Notes under the pieces: model-generated
Seen by the model: only the letters and a program-made list of their open reading frames with translations
What the model was told of the DNA's origin: nothing
The model's database searches: none
In this document: one piece after another, positions 12,175-24,489 of the stretch
Position numbering within the stretch: position 1 is the stretch's first letter
Layout of the letters: every line of letters begins with the position of its first letter
Translations under genes and position numbers: made by a program
NCBI RefSeq assembly: GCF_964204645.1
Contig: NC_134033.1
Span: 4,215,631-4,279,630, forward strand
DNA from: Tubulanus polymorphus
Taxonomy: Eukaryota; Nemertea; Palaeonemertea; Tubulaniformes; Tubulanidae
Reading direction: 5' to 3'
DNA length: 64,000 nucleotides

Positions 12175-12445
12175 TTTCCGACGTATAAACTCCACCTCAC
12201 AACTTTAACAGAACTGAATGATGATTCCCCAAAATTTCTGGCTTGTTGTAGTCGAGTATTTCACAGAACCGATAGAAGAAGAACCGATATCGCTACTGGA
12301 AACTGTTTATTATTTATACAGTATTTGGTTACACATTCTCTACCCATTTCGACGAGAGTTTAACGTTCAACGCCGAAACCATGGCTGGTTCTTCAGTATC
12401 GGAATAATAGAAAATATTTCAACGACTTGCTGGCGACATTTTGTT

Positions 12446-13339
12446 GATTTTCTATTTTCATACTTTGCAGCCCTATTCGTCTGCGCGTTTTGAGAGGCTT
12501 TAACGGTGATCGAGCATTAAATAAATTCTCTGCTCTCGCGCAGCGAAACGATCCCGAAAAGATTAGTAACGTTTTATTGTTGACGTTTCGCCTCGTATCC
12601 TAATAGACATCTCCAGGAATACTGAACGTCGGAATTAAATCATTAGCCGTGATAGTGCTCAACAATGTTGAGGTGATATGAATTATTTTGAAGCAAAATT
12701 TTTACGGAATTAATGAATCAGCAAGTAAATTAAAATTGTAATAATATTAAATGAAGGACGGCTTTGAAACGATAGTTAGAAGCTTATAAAATAAATGCAG
12801 CGATAGAAAATATGACTTTGATGAAACCAGGATTGATCATTACAGATTAGGGAAGGTTAACAGAGCAATTCTAAGTTCTAAAATAAATTCAGTATAATCT
12901 CACCAGTGTCTAATTATTGATAATTGAAAAAAGATTCAAAATGGGAAAAGAATACATTTTCTCAGAGGTAGGCGAAGTCGGGTGGACGATGGTTTACAAT
13001 CACGGGTTAGGAGATAATCAGAAGCCTCGAGAAATCTCGAGGGACCGCCACAAAATTGCGCTTAGAAACTGGAAACTTCTTTACTGGCTCCGCGGTAGGC
13101 GCAGTCTTTACTGTGGGTCGACGAAATGTATTCATATTTTCAAATATCGTTTTATGTGTAATTTCTTATCGTAACTTTCGTATTAAGTAGAGTGATTATC
13201 CTTAACGCTGCACTATACAGGAAATAAATAATTATTATTTATCATTATTGTCATCATAGTATAGAGATTATCCTAAAATGATGTAGAGATTATCCTAAAA
13301 AGGAAATACCCGGTAGTGATTATCATATCAGTATTATCA
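12446..13339. repeat. Receptor-array spacer block, type 2
   Basis: This 3' flank of copy B/C is collinear with 49727-50551, the 3' flank of copy D. The first shared words are around CCCTATTCGTCTG and TGAGAGGCTTTAA, and similarity is high up to the receptor stop codon. The block has an extra small duplication near 13255-13320 relative to the copy D flank. No gene is supported; the short open frames are not kept in both copies. Confidence 0.65.
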
Positions 13340-16300
13340 TCATTTTATTGGTTGTCGTTTTCTTCGTTTATTTCGAGCTCGTATGGATTTCATATCGATA
13401 GTTAGAATAGTGTAAAGAAGCGGGTTCAGAGTTGAGTTTATCGGCAAGAAAAGAACGGCAAGCCAAGCGGCCACCTGGTTCGGTATCTCGACCGAAAATA
13501 CGGCGCAAAACTGAACGATTATTAACGGTAACCAGCAAAATAAATTACACAGATTGATGACTAAACTGCGTCGAGCTAGAACGAGTTCTGTAGGATCAGC
13601 TCGACCCGAACCGGACCTGCTTCCGGATACATACTTGTACATCTGCGCGTACGACATCATTATCAGAGTGAGAATGATCGCGTTTAATACAGCGAATATA
13701 GCGAACGAATATTGCCAACCATTGACATCTATAGATATTAGATTCATAGGTAAACAGATACCCGTACTACCGTAAAAATTATCACCGAAATAAGACGACC
13801 GAGACAGCGGCAGAAAGGCGATTAAACTCAGAAATATCCAGCATAAACAAGACAGAATCATAATGATATTTGAGGATAAAACCGGGTTACCGGAAAATGG
13901 GTCGATGATATTCGAATATCTAAAACGCGTGAGGAGAAGGAGAAATGTTAAAGAGCCTTCGCAAGATATCGTCACCACAATTCCGGCAACACTGCATAAT
14001 GAACTACGAGCCCGAGTTTCAGTATTCAGAAAATAAACACCTTTATAAACGTGATCAGTAGCAGCGATCAGAAACAGATAAACAGACATCAGGAAATCAC
14101 AAAGCGCGATATTAATGATGAGGATATCCGACGATTTATTTTGCGTTTCTGACGAAACTCGAATCGACCTAAAACGAAATAAGATAACGGTAATATTGGA
14201 AACGAATGTAAAACAAGCGATGATCCAGATAACAGCTGTGAGGACAGTGTTCTCAATGAGATCTGAACACGATGAGAATTGATCAGGATCCGGGAGACAC
14301 CGGTCAATATTCGGCGCCATACAACAGAATTTATACGCGTCCGAAGCGAGAAAATATAAAGACGTCAGATTATCAAAGATATTATTTTCCGTAGAAATGA
14401 TCCGAGAATTGTTGGTGAAATCTAGAACTCCCAGTGAAATCAACCCCGTAAACGCGTATCTGGATATTGATTCGATTACGTTACTGCTGATATTCAAATA
14501 TTTCAGCGCTGGTAAACCTCGAAATACATTACGAGTAAGAATCGATATTGAGAGTTCACGGAGATCCATAACCGGAAGTAACGTCAAACCGTTGAAGCTT
14601 CCATCGGTCAAATATCTCAGCGGATTTCCGGCGAGTAAAAGTTGTTTCAAACTGTTTAAACCAGTGAATGTATTAGTATCTAGTGATACTAGGCGATTAT
14701 ACGACAGATCTAATGTATTTAGATTGCGTAAATTAGAAAACGCGTTGGAGACAATGTCAGATAAATCATTACGAGAAATATTGAGTAAGAAAAGGTACAG
14801 AAAAGACGAAAATGTCGATTCATTGAATCTAACTCGGTTATTCGGTAAAATCAAAACTCGAGTCGACGCCGCAAAAATTCCAGAAATATCCGATAAAAAA
14901 GTATTTTCACAAACGATGAAACGACCTTGACATTTACAATAGTTAGGACACGTGACGTCGCAGTAAGCCTCGTCATCCGAGTTATGTTTACAATTAACGA
15001 CGCCATCGCAAACTTCCGACTGAGGATTACATCGATGTTCGTCAGCGCATTTAAACATTCCCGGACACGAAAACGTTTCGCAATTGAATTCATCTTCTGA
15101 ATTAGGACAATCTGATCGACCATCGCACACGTGTCTAATCGGTATACAGTAAGACGATGGACATTTCACTGTACCAGCTGCACATTCAAACTCATTACAA
15201 TTCAGTAAATGTTCGAGTCTTCTACAAACAGGAAAACCTGTCGACATTCTTTCTAAAATACATCTATCTCTTCTCGCGTAACAATGAGGAGAATCGAATG
15301 AACATCTTTGTTTATCCGATTCGGTACAGAGTGAAGTGAAATTGGTCGTGCAGTAGTTCTCTGTAGTGCAGTGAATTTGTGGTTTAATCGTTATGTTGGT
15401 CATTACTATTTCGTCTTCTTCGAGGTCACCACCACAATCTACAACACCATCCCGATACAACAGAGAACTGATACATTCGCCATTTACGCACAAAAACCCG
15501 TTACATTCGTCCGAAGAGCAGCCGATCTCATCGGATTTATCTTGACAGTCAACCAGTCCATCGCATCGTTTATATTTATCCACACATTGTCCGTCGTTAC
15601 ACTTAAATTGATCAGAGGAACATAAAATATGATAGCACGAGTTCTCATCCGAGCCATCGACGCAATCTCTCATAAAGTCACAGAAACCGCTAATCGATAT
15701 AACCTGTCCATCGTTACAGCGGAACTGACTGTGTAAATTGATATCCGTACAATCGAGTTCATCTTCACCGTGTTGACAGTCGTTTGTGGTATCGCATACG
15801 CGATGGTCGCTGATACATCTTTGATCGTTACATTCAAACTGCCACGATTTACAACCGCTTATAGAAGCTAACTCTTCACCAGTTGCATTATAGGAACATA
15901 GCACGGAATGGGCTACATCTGTGAGATTATCGAAGGCAGTCACTGACCATTTCACTGTTTGAAAATATGTTATCCAATCTCTAATTACAACTGGTTTCAT
16001 TGCCATAATTCTTCCGCTTGTATGATTAGTCAGTATAGCGCCATATTGATGCCGATAGTGGAAAACATTTATCAAATACTGAATTTCGATTCTAGATGTC
16101 ATTACACCTATGTCTCCATCGATTGTAAGACACATTTCTCTAGCTTTGTGGATTGTTAAACTTTCAGATTGGTGCGTTTGCCAGTCTGTAAGTATCTGAT
16201 AGCAATGCGCTTCTATACGAATCCATCCTCTTAGACACGTGGAGTTAAATCGTTCAAAGTTGTTCCGCTTTATGCCAGTGGTATCGTTTTGTGAAGATGC

Positions 16301-16997
16301 ATTAAAATCGTTTCTTTCTGTTTCACAAATGAATGTCGTGTGCGTCTCCTCGATTTGACACGGGAATCGAACCCAGTTCGCCGATCCTCGTGGATTATTC
16401 AGTATCATCGCCGTACACCTCATATTGACGTCATTAATCGGTTGTTTTCTTAGCGGAGATATCAATCCTCGAATAACTTCTGGTATCGTTTCATTAACGG
16501 CAGCAGGTTCAAACCATTCTGTGTAACTGAACGGTTTCCCATCAGACCACGAGTAATGACCACTGGACTCCTTTAAAAACTAACAAACAAATATTTGTTA
16601 TACGTACAATGCAGAAAACTCTTTTTGGATTGTTTTGTGTGTTCTAATCATTAGATAACTTAATATCTTCAAACATGACAAGAACATAGATCATAATCAT
16701 CAATGCTCAATTAAATGATTAATATTCGATATTATTTTACCTGCCATCTCAATCCTTTCATCACAATAAGCGCCGCCTGTGAATATGCCTCATGAAGCAG
16801 TTTTGTAGCAAACAGCTTTTTCACGGCCATCATTTCTTGTTTAGAGTTGATACTGAGAAGATGTCCTCCATGTTTCTGTTGACAGTAAATTTCAGCGTTC
16901 TCCCAATTCAGACGTTCACGTTTGATGTATCTAATACACGAAACACCTGAATCTAGAAAATCTGATCGGCAGCCATTGATTCGGTGTTTCAGTAAAG
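13340..16997 (-). pseudogene. Receptor copy B/C, 3' part (lectin, LDLa, LRR and 7TM), split by giant element
   Basis: Exon 3 (16570-13340) is fully open and encodes 1076 residues, from the end of the C-type lectin domain to the basic tail. The LDLa repeats, LRRs, hinge and TRFRY/NPLLY 7TM features are all kept. The preceding intron has a donor after 16741 and an acceptor before 16570. Exon 2 is present only from 16997 to 16741 (lectin start CRSDFLDSGVSCIRY). It then stops at the AAAG target duplication, and the inverted repeat of the giant element begins at 16998. The missing 5' part is at 46603-49150. Adding the two exon 2 parts and counting AAAG once gives 1332 bases (444 codons), in frame with the other copies. 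Only the insertion breaks the gene. Confidence 0.9.
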
Positions 16998-17930
16998 AAG
17001 GCCTTCCCAAATAAAAAGGGAATTTCTTTTTAGTTCCCTTTTTAGTCCTAATTCCTGCAATATGAATATAAACACAGAATACACTTCTCCATAGCCCAAA
17101 ACAACTGAATCGCGTCGACTATAGAGTAAAAATGTCATTTATTAGTTCACATAAAACAGAATCTTACATACAAAATCAAGAGCTTTGAGTCCTGAGACTC
17201 AATCAATCGGGTTACATGATACCAGTTTTGTAGTTAAAACAAGAAATTGAGTCTCAGGACGCATTTTCAAAAATCAGTTTGAGGTATTATTTGTATCGGG
17301 TCTTAAAACATGCATTTTAGGAATTGCAATATTGATATGATAAGAAATTAGAACCGAGTCTTGAGACTCATTTTTGTACCTACTTTTCTAAATTGCGTCC
17401 TAGGACTCATTCATCATTAGATTCGAGTCTTGAGACTCCTTTTACTAAATTGCGTCCTAGGACTCATTCTAAAACGTTCACTGGTTTGAATCGTTAGATT
17501 CGAGTCTTGAGACTCATTTTAGTATCTGCTGTGCTAAATTGCGTCCTAGGACTCATTCATCGTTAGATGCGAGTCTTGAGACTCATTTTACTAAATTGCG
17601 TCCTAGGACTTATTCTAAAACTTTCACTGTTTTGAATCGTTAGATTCGAGTCTTGAGACTCATTTTAGTATCTGCTTTGCTAAATTGCGTCCTAGGACTC
17701 ATTCGTCGTTAGATGCGAGTCTTGAGACCCATTTTACTAAATTGCGTCCTAGGACTCATTCTAAAACTTTCACTGTTTTGAATCGTTAGATTCGAGTCTT
17801 GAGACTCATTTTAGTATCTGCTGTGCTAAATTGCGTCCTAGGACTCTAACGTTCTAAAACGATCACTTAATGAATCATTCGATTCCAGTATTGAAACTAA
17901 TTTTAGTATTTGCTTTACCAGATTTCAGGA
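16998..17930 (+). repeat. Left terminal inverted repeat of the giant element
   Basis: This matches the reverse complement of about 45805-46602. The outer ~330 bases match almost base for base, with scattered substitutions. They include AATCGCGTCGACTATAGAG and the TTGAGTCCTGAGACTCAATC region. The inner part is an array of palindromic subterminal repeats whose unit number differs between the two ends, so the two repeats differ in length. Confidence 0.88.
17356..17844. repeat. Subterminal palindrome array, left end
   Basis: Two short palindromic words alternate. GAGTCTTGAGACTC (6-bp arms around TG) starts at 17356, 17425, 17502, 17571, 17648 and 17793, with a one-base variant near 17717. GTCCTAGGAC, a perfect 10-bp palindrome, starts at 17397, 17454, 17543, 17599, 17689, 17746 and 17835. 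They are joined by ATTTTAGTATCTGCT or ATTTTACTAAATTG spacers. Such arrays resemble transposase or partition-protein binding sites; binding is inferred only. Confidence 0.85.
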
Positions 17931-19795
17931 CGCATTTTAAAACGTTCATTCAAGATTAGTAATTTTGATAGGAGGATTTGAGTCCTCAGCTCACTTGAGC
18001 CGCGGATGAAAAACCAGTTGAAAAAGCCACCATGATTTATGGAATACATGTATGATAGATAATCAGGCTTAATAGATACTTTTAAAACTGAGAATTGGAT
18101 ATCCAAAAACAGGAGATCTTCTGGTGAAAGTATTTTACAAACGTTCATACGACATTAATGCTAAACGCTAAGTCTATCATAAGCTAGGCCACAAAGGAAA
18201 CCATCATGCATCGTTATCGGAAAAAGACAATATTCACACACACACACAAAATTGCAATCTACAATCAAAAATCCATAAGTGATTAAAATTAAAGAAAAAC
18301 ATTACGGACAAGCCCATTGTAAGTAAACTACCCCAAATCCAAATATTGAAAATACGGTGTACGGATTTACTCTAGAAGTTTCAAAGAATTAAAACCGATC
18401 ACGAAATCTTAGCTCATTACAGCAGCTTTCGTTTTTCCGATACGTTTCGACGACAATTTAGTTAATTTGGCTTACTGGGACCAAATTAATCATGCAGTGA
18501 TATGTTATATAAGATACGGTCTATTCGATGATTTCGCGAAGGTTTGATAGACGGAAAATTCAGGAGTAAAAATAAAACGTTTAAATGAGCTAACACCGAC
18601 AGCTGTTGTGTGGTAGTTAGCAGTAAGAAAGCCTTCATAATATAGTTTACCGAGACATGTAATATAAGCAAAACAATACGACAATGTAAATTAATTTAGA
18701 AATCGAAAATCAAAAATCGAGTCTAGTAATAAGTGAGGGCAGCCACTATCCACGAACTATTGACTCCGTTTATTTTCTTTCCGTCAACGACACTGGCGCC
18801 GGGAACCACGAAAAGGACTTGTTTCAGTTCCTGCCGATCGTGAACGTCTAAATTTGATAACGAGTCATCATCGAGTACGATAGATCCTGATACTTTCCTG
18901 ACCGGCCTTCTACAACTAATTAATTGCTTTTTGGATACCGCGGCCACGTAAATTCCGTAATTTTTCCAATCAACGAGAACTACGTCTCCGTCGACGACCT
19001 GGATGTTCTTAGCTCCCTCGCCTGCAATATAACATACATAAACGGGTTTTAGTGTAGAACACATTCATTTATGTTTTCATTCTAGATGAGTAAAAAACCG
19101 CAGTCGAAACGCTCTGCGCACAAAACATTACGAGGTTTATCCCTAGTTTGTCAAAAGTTAGCAGTTAAAAGTGACTTCGAATCGGGATAAACCTGGATTT
19201 GTTGTTATGTGTGCGCAGGACGCTTTCGTAGAATGAGCGTATTGTATCCAATGTATTCACTCTAGTGTTAACACGATGACATACCCGGTTTGACGAGAAG
19301 ATTTTCACCAACGTCTGGGCAAACGACGTTAATATCCAAGCCAGGAACAGCTAAAACGAGCGGGAAAATAGAAACGATTTTAATATCCTTATCTTAATTC
19401 TATCGACTGATAAGTAGACATATTTTATAGCAACAACGTTACTTACTGTAGTTTGTCGATAACGTCTTATTTACGTCCTGCCCAACCTGAATTGAAGAGA
19501 CCAAGAACACATTGCCAATGATCGGTTTTCACTAACACTACAACAACACGATTGAAACCCTTTGACGACGGAAATTTCATTATTTGAAATCGCTTACCTT
19601 CTGTCTTTTCGGTCGCCTTTCATAGGTAGCGCCTGTGGTTACTGCTGGTCGCTTCTAAAAATAAATATTCATAATTAACACTGAATTGCGTGTACCGGTG
19701 TATTATTCTTCATTGGGTTCATTTGTAGCGGTTCAATAAACCACTGGAAGATATTCAGTACAGAGACTTTGATCTTAGCCAATAGGCCGAGAAGC

Positions 19796-20346
19796 GACTA
19801 CGATTACGATTACGATTACGATTACGATTTATTTACACTCCAACCATTTCCATGGTATATGAAGGAAAACTATTACACATGTATATACAAATATTTACAA
19901 AACAACACTGAAGTGATTAAAATTTAGAGAATGAAAACGTAACGAAATATATATATATATATACATCAACTATTTACAATACTATATATACTATTATATA
20001 CATCAACTATTTACAATACTATATATACTATTATATACATCAACTATTTACAATACTATATATACTATTGGAGGGATCTATATACATCTAAGCCGGTCTT
20101 AATGAATTCAGCTAAGTTGACCGTTGGGTTTTTCAGAATATCAAGGGTATTTAAGGTGTTCAAATTCAAAAAGTTTTGCGTTGTTTGTTAAGTAAGGTAC
20201 AGTCAAACAGAAAATGGGATTCGTCACCTAAAGTATTACAAGTGGGGCATATTCTATCGGCTCTGTCTGCGACTCAAACCGGTACGTAGCGCCGCCTGGA
20301 TATTCTGCGTTAAACTAAAGCGTATTCTGTTTCGCACATAAACCAT
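19796..20346 (-). mobile_element. LINE 3' fragment in an intron of the ParB-like gene
   Basis: On the minus strand the tail of a non-LTR reverse transcriptase is visible (DRICPTCNTLGDESHFLFDC). It is followed by an AT-rich 3' region and a terminal tandem tail seen on the plus strand as TACGAT units (about 19797-19828). It is related to the element at 790-1275. Near 19964-20069 a 37-bp unit (CATCAACTATTTACAATACT and following bases) is repeated three times. The fragment lies wholly within the intron between exons 20445-20392 and 19654-19598. Confidence 0.7.
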
Positions 20347-23300
20347 GCTATACCGGGTAATGTGAATATAACAAAAAGATGAATAATTTACCTGCAGCTG
20401 GGTTTCTAGTTCGTTTATTTTAGCCTCGAGGCACTCCTTTTCTTTCTGAATAAAAATGAAATGATTGTTTTTAGTTCCATGTAGTTCAAATATATCAGAT
20501 AACTAAGCCTACACATTCGGTTTAAATGCCTACCTCCAATACTGATATTGTATGGTCACTGTTCTTGAGTTTGAACAGCGTCTCTGAATTCACATCCTAC
20601 AATTGAACGACGAATGCACACATTAACAGCATAATCGTATATTCTATTTAACGGAATATCAACTCGGGATAAATGTACCTTCTGTTGTTTGAGTTTTGCC
20701 TTCAGATCACTGACCGCCGATCTTAGTTCGTTGTTTTTCTCCTGGAATATAAAGAAATGAAATCTCCTTAACTACATAATAGATATACAGGCTCTAATAG
20801 GCTGATGCTAAATTATATAATTTAGTCTAAAATTATAACATTTCCGACTCTAAAAATTCTATACCTTTATTTTGTCAAGATTTTCATTTAATACAACATT
20901 TCTTTCTGTGTTCGTGACCTATAATTAGAAATATTATCATGTTATCATAATCAACGACCTAACAGTGGGTATTAAATGGAAAAACTGTTGGAATATGCGA
21001 CAATTACCTTTTCAGTCAAAGCTCGATGATTGGATGGTGCTGTCGTTTCATCATCTTTTTGTTGGTTTTCATTGATGTTCTAGAGCAAACAAACACTAGA
21101 TTTAATTAATCGAATTTGACGCATGAAAGATATGAATAGGACGGTCACTCGGTGTTGCATGTTAAGGTAGCGTTATTTTTGTCATAATTACCTGATTTTC
21201 GTTAACACTTTCCTCCTCCGTCTCATCTACTGACATATTGTTTTTTCCCAATATTTCGTTCCTATCGATATCGGATTAAGAGAGTAGAAAAACATCAATT
21301 TTTGCACGTGCATTAAGGAAAATCATAAAATGATTTCGAGTGACAATTTTATTCACCGAATATCATTCTTTTACTTACGCGCAAATTTCCAAGGCAGTGG
21401 ATAAATCCATCGCCCCCCTTGCCATATCGACTAACACAGCCCGTAACTTGTTGCCTGATTTGACACGGAAAAATTTCCGTGCCACATGTCGAGTAAGCGG
21501 TCCTTTATTGTTTTTAACATTCGCCCAGTTCTGGTTTAGATTAGTCCAAGCGTGAAATGTTGGTTTGTCCAATTGGGCGAAAAATATCGCGATATTCATT
21601 TTGTTGTTTAGTGCTTTTCTCTGAAATAATCATCAACATTTATGTGCAGATATTTCATTTCTGAAACTGGAAGAACAACAGCAAAGAGAAAACAACTCAC
21701 ATTCAACTGATACACTGTTTCGAGCCCTTTATTCCATCGTTTAACGATTTCGGGATCGTTCGGAGTGTCACCCTCCAGGTCAGTCCTGCCAGCGTGGTGA
21801 TACAGGCATCGCCGACAGGTTAACACCTGATCCGCGAATGTAGCTGGCAGGTATTTCTCGTGCACGGCGTTGTGTTGAATAGCTAGCATCCTCGCCATGT
21901 CGTCCGGGAGGTCCGACGAATAGGTGTGTACCATCGCTGAACCATAATGATTCGGATCAGCACCTGCAAAGATTCGGATCAATTCTAATTGATCAATGCT
22001 AATGTCGGGCTTGTTTTAAAGTAAATGAATGACTTAATTTCAAATCGCGTGTAATGCAACACGAAGTTAGACAATATTGGTTCCTAGGAATGCTGCATTT
22101 GTTCTTTTAAACAAATGTAGTACAATTCTGTGACGCACCTTCAATCAAAAGCTCCTGTAGCGCGATTCTGGTGTGGTTTCCACCCAATATTTCGATAACA
22201 TTTTTTTCTAACGGAGAGATAATGGGCCCTGTAGCACGACCTACGAGGGACATAAATTTGATGCAGGGCGTGCCAGCATCTCAGATTTCAAACTGTCCAC
22301 GTGTTTCCAATCCACACATCGCACCTGGAGTGGCCACGACGGAGCTTTTAGCTTTTCGGTCGCTATTCTGTATGTACCTACGGAAAGAAAAATAGTTATC
22401 ATTTCACATGTTTTTCACTCTTTCTTTTCATTTTTTGGATGTTTAAAAACTCGATATGAAAGTTTTACAAATTTGTCAGATTGAACTGTGACCCATGGGT
22501 GATTGTAAACATTATGCACGACTGATTCTTTTGGGATGACCATAGTCTCATTTTCTTTATGGTAGCTAGCCTTATCTATTAAAGCCAGGGTGATGCATGA
22601 TGCATCGGAAATTAGACACTGATAACGAAAACGATTTGAAAATCAGCTCACCTTGTCTGAAGCGTATGACCTGTTTTTGAAGCATATCTATACAGGAAAG
22701 AAAGGGGATAAATTAAATTGATATAATTGAATAATCTGTTCGAAGCGATTATGAAATGCAAGATGTAATCTGGTCGACTTACCTGAACAAACCGATGAAG
22801 ATCTGTTTTCAGTACATGTATTTTCAATTTGTTGTACATGCATTTCTGTAAATATACCACGAATGGAAATATCTAATTATAGTTCTCTAAGTGTCACCAT
22901 AACTTAACTCATTAATGTTGAATCTAATTCGATTCTTACTTGATAATCAAATTTTTTCTTCCAATTTTGTATTACTTCAGAAATGAGGAAATTGACGTAA
23001 TATGTTTTCAGCAAATTATATGGCATGTTGTTTTTGTCTGTGAATTTCTTTATTTCCCGAAAGTAATTAAGTGAAAGTAACACATGAAGACCTACCATCA
23101 CGACATTTTAACAATTCCGATGGTTCAAGGGATTTTACTTCATCACAACCTACAAGAGATGAGATTTGTAAATTGTTAAGTCTCAATGAATTCTGATAGC
23201 AACTCGTAGTGTCCGGAGTTGTTGTAACATTGAATTAAATACGTTCCTGTTTGATTGATGGATGATTAACACTTTGTTTTAAAAAGAGGGAGATTATCGA

Positions 23301-24489
23301 TCGATATGATCTCGAAAAGTCGCTCGAAAATATAGAACAAAACAAGAATGGAATTTGATAAAAATGTAACACTTCACTCAATTCAGATATGATCAACTCG
23401 GATATCTTATCACATCTCAATTTGACTTCACTCAAGTTGGACACATGTCTACCACCACTTAAGGTCGGAAAGTATAATCAACTACTAGAGAGCATTCTAC
23501 TGTATTCTAAGTCATATAATGAACTCAAACACTCGAATCACTCTTGGAGAATAACAAACATATCACCAGGGGAGGTGTGAAAGAGACCTCACTTATTTCA
23601 CAAAGGCAAAATTGGTGTTATTTTTACACTCTAATACAGCTCGGAATAATGATATCTTAAACAATACATACCATTAGTTGAATCACCGAGGGCAGTGTTT
23701 AAGTGGAGTCCATGGAAAGGATCTTGTTCTAAATAGAAATAATACATTTCAAATTAAGAATTTATTTCAATGATTATATTAATAATGACATTTTTTATAA
23801 TTTGTATAATAATTCAAGTCGCGGCATGTAATTCCATGCGATTATTGACCTATGTAATTTCAGCATTTATTTCGACATAGAACAACCCGGGGCTGATGTT
23901 ATGGGCGGATTCATTTTAAAAAAGGGCCTTGCGAAAATTAAAGCAATAGGGTATGGGCGGCCATCCCCGCCAAACAGAAGTTTAGGTCATCACGTGAAGG
24001 ATAAACTCAAAAATTGAAGTATAATGTAGTAACGTGGGGGATAAACTCATAACGTGAAGGATCAACTCAGCTACCTTCCCTTTGAGCCAAAATGTAATGT
24101 GATGGCCGATCCAGTACGAAGTAACATTTCAAAACATCTACTGTTAACGAAAAATTCCCCGAACTCTTGAGTCGGTATTCGATAGAATTAGAACAGAGAA
24201 TAGGCGGAGTCTACTGTAGGCAATGACGTGCATTCTGAGCGTACTTTTGCAATGTAATATAGACAAATAATTCGCAATCAAAATTCATGGATCCAGCAAA
24301 CTACTTGTTATAAATGTTTATAATAAGTAGCTTGAAAAATTCCACCCCTTTCATGTTTTCATTAAATGCTTACTCGGAGAGTTCTTCTGGGTGTCAATAA
24401 TGAAACCTTACCATTGAATGTATAGATGTCGTTCGTTTCAAAAGTGTCATCAGAAGTACTTTTTTCATGGCGTATTGGACTTTTATTAC

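Noticed and set aside
22904-23101. Minus-strand 65-codon frame as an exon of the ParB-like gene
   Set aside because: The phase-consistent chain uses exon 23149-23096 with a donor at 23095 and then exon 22845-22783. This frame is intronic.
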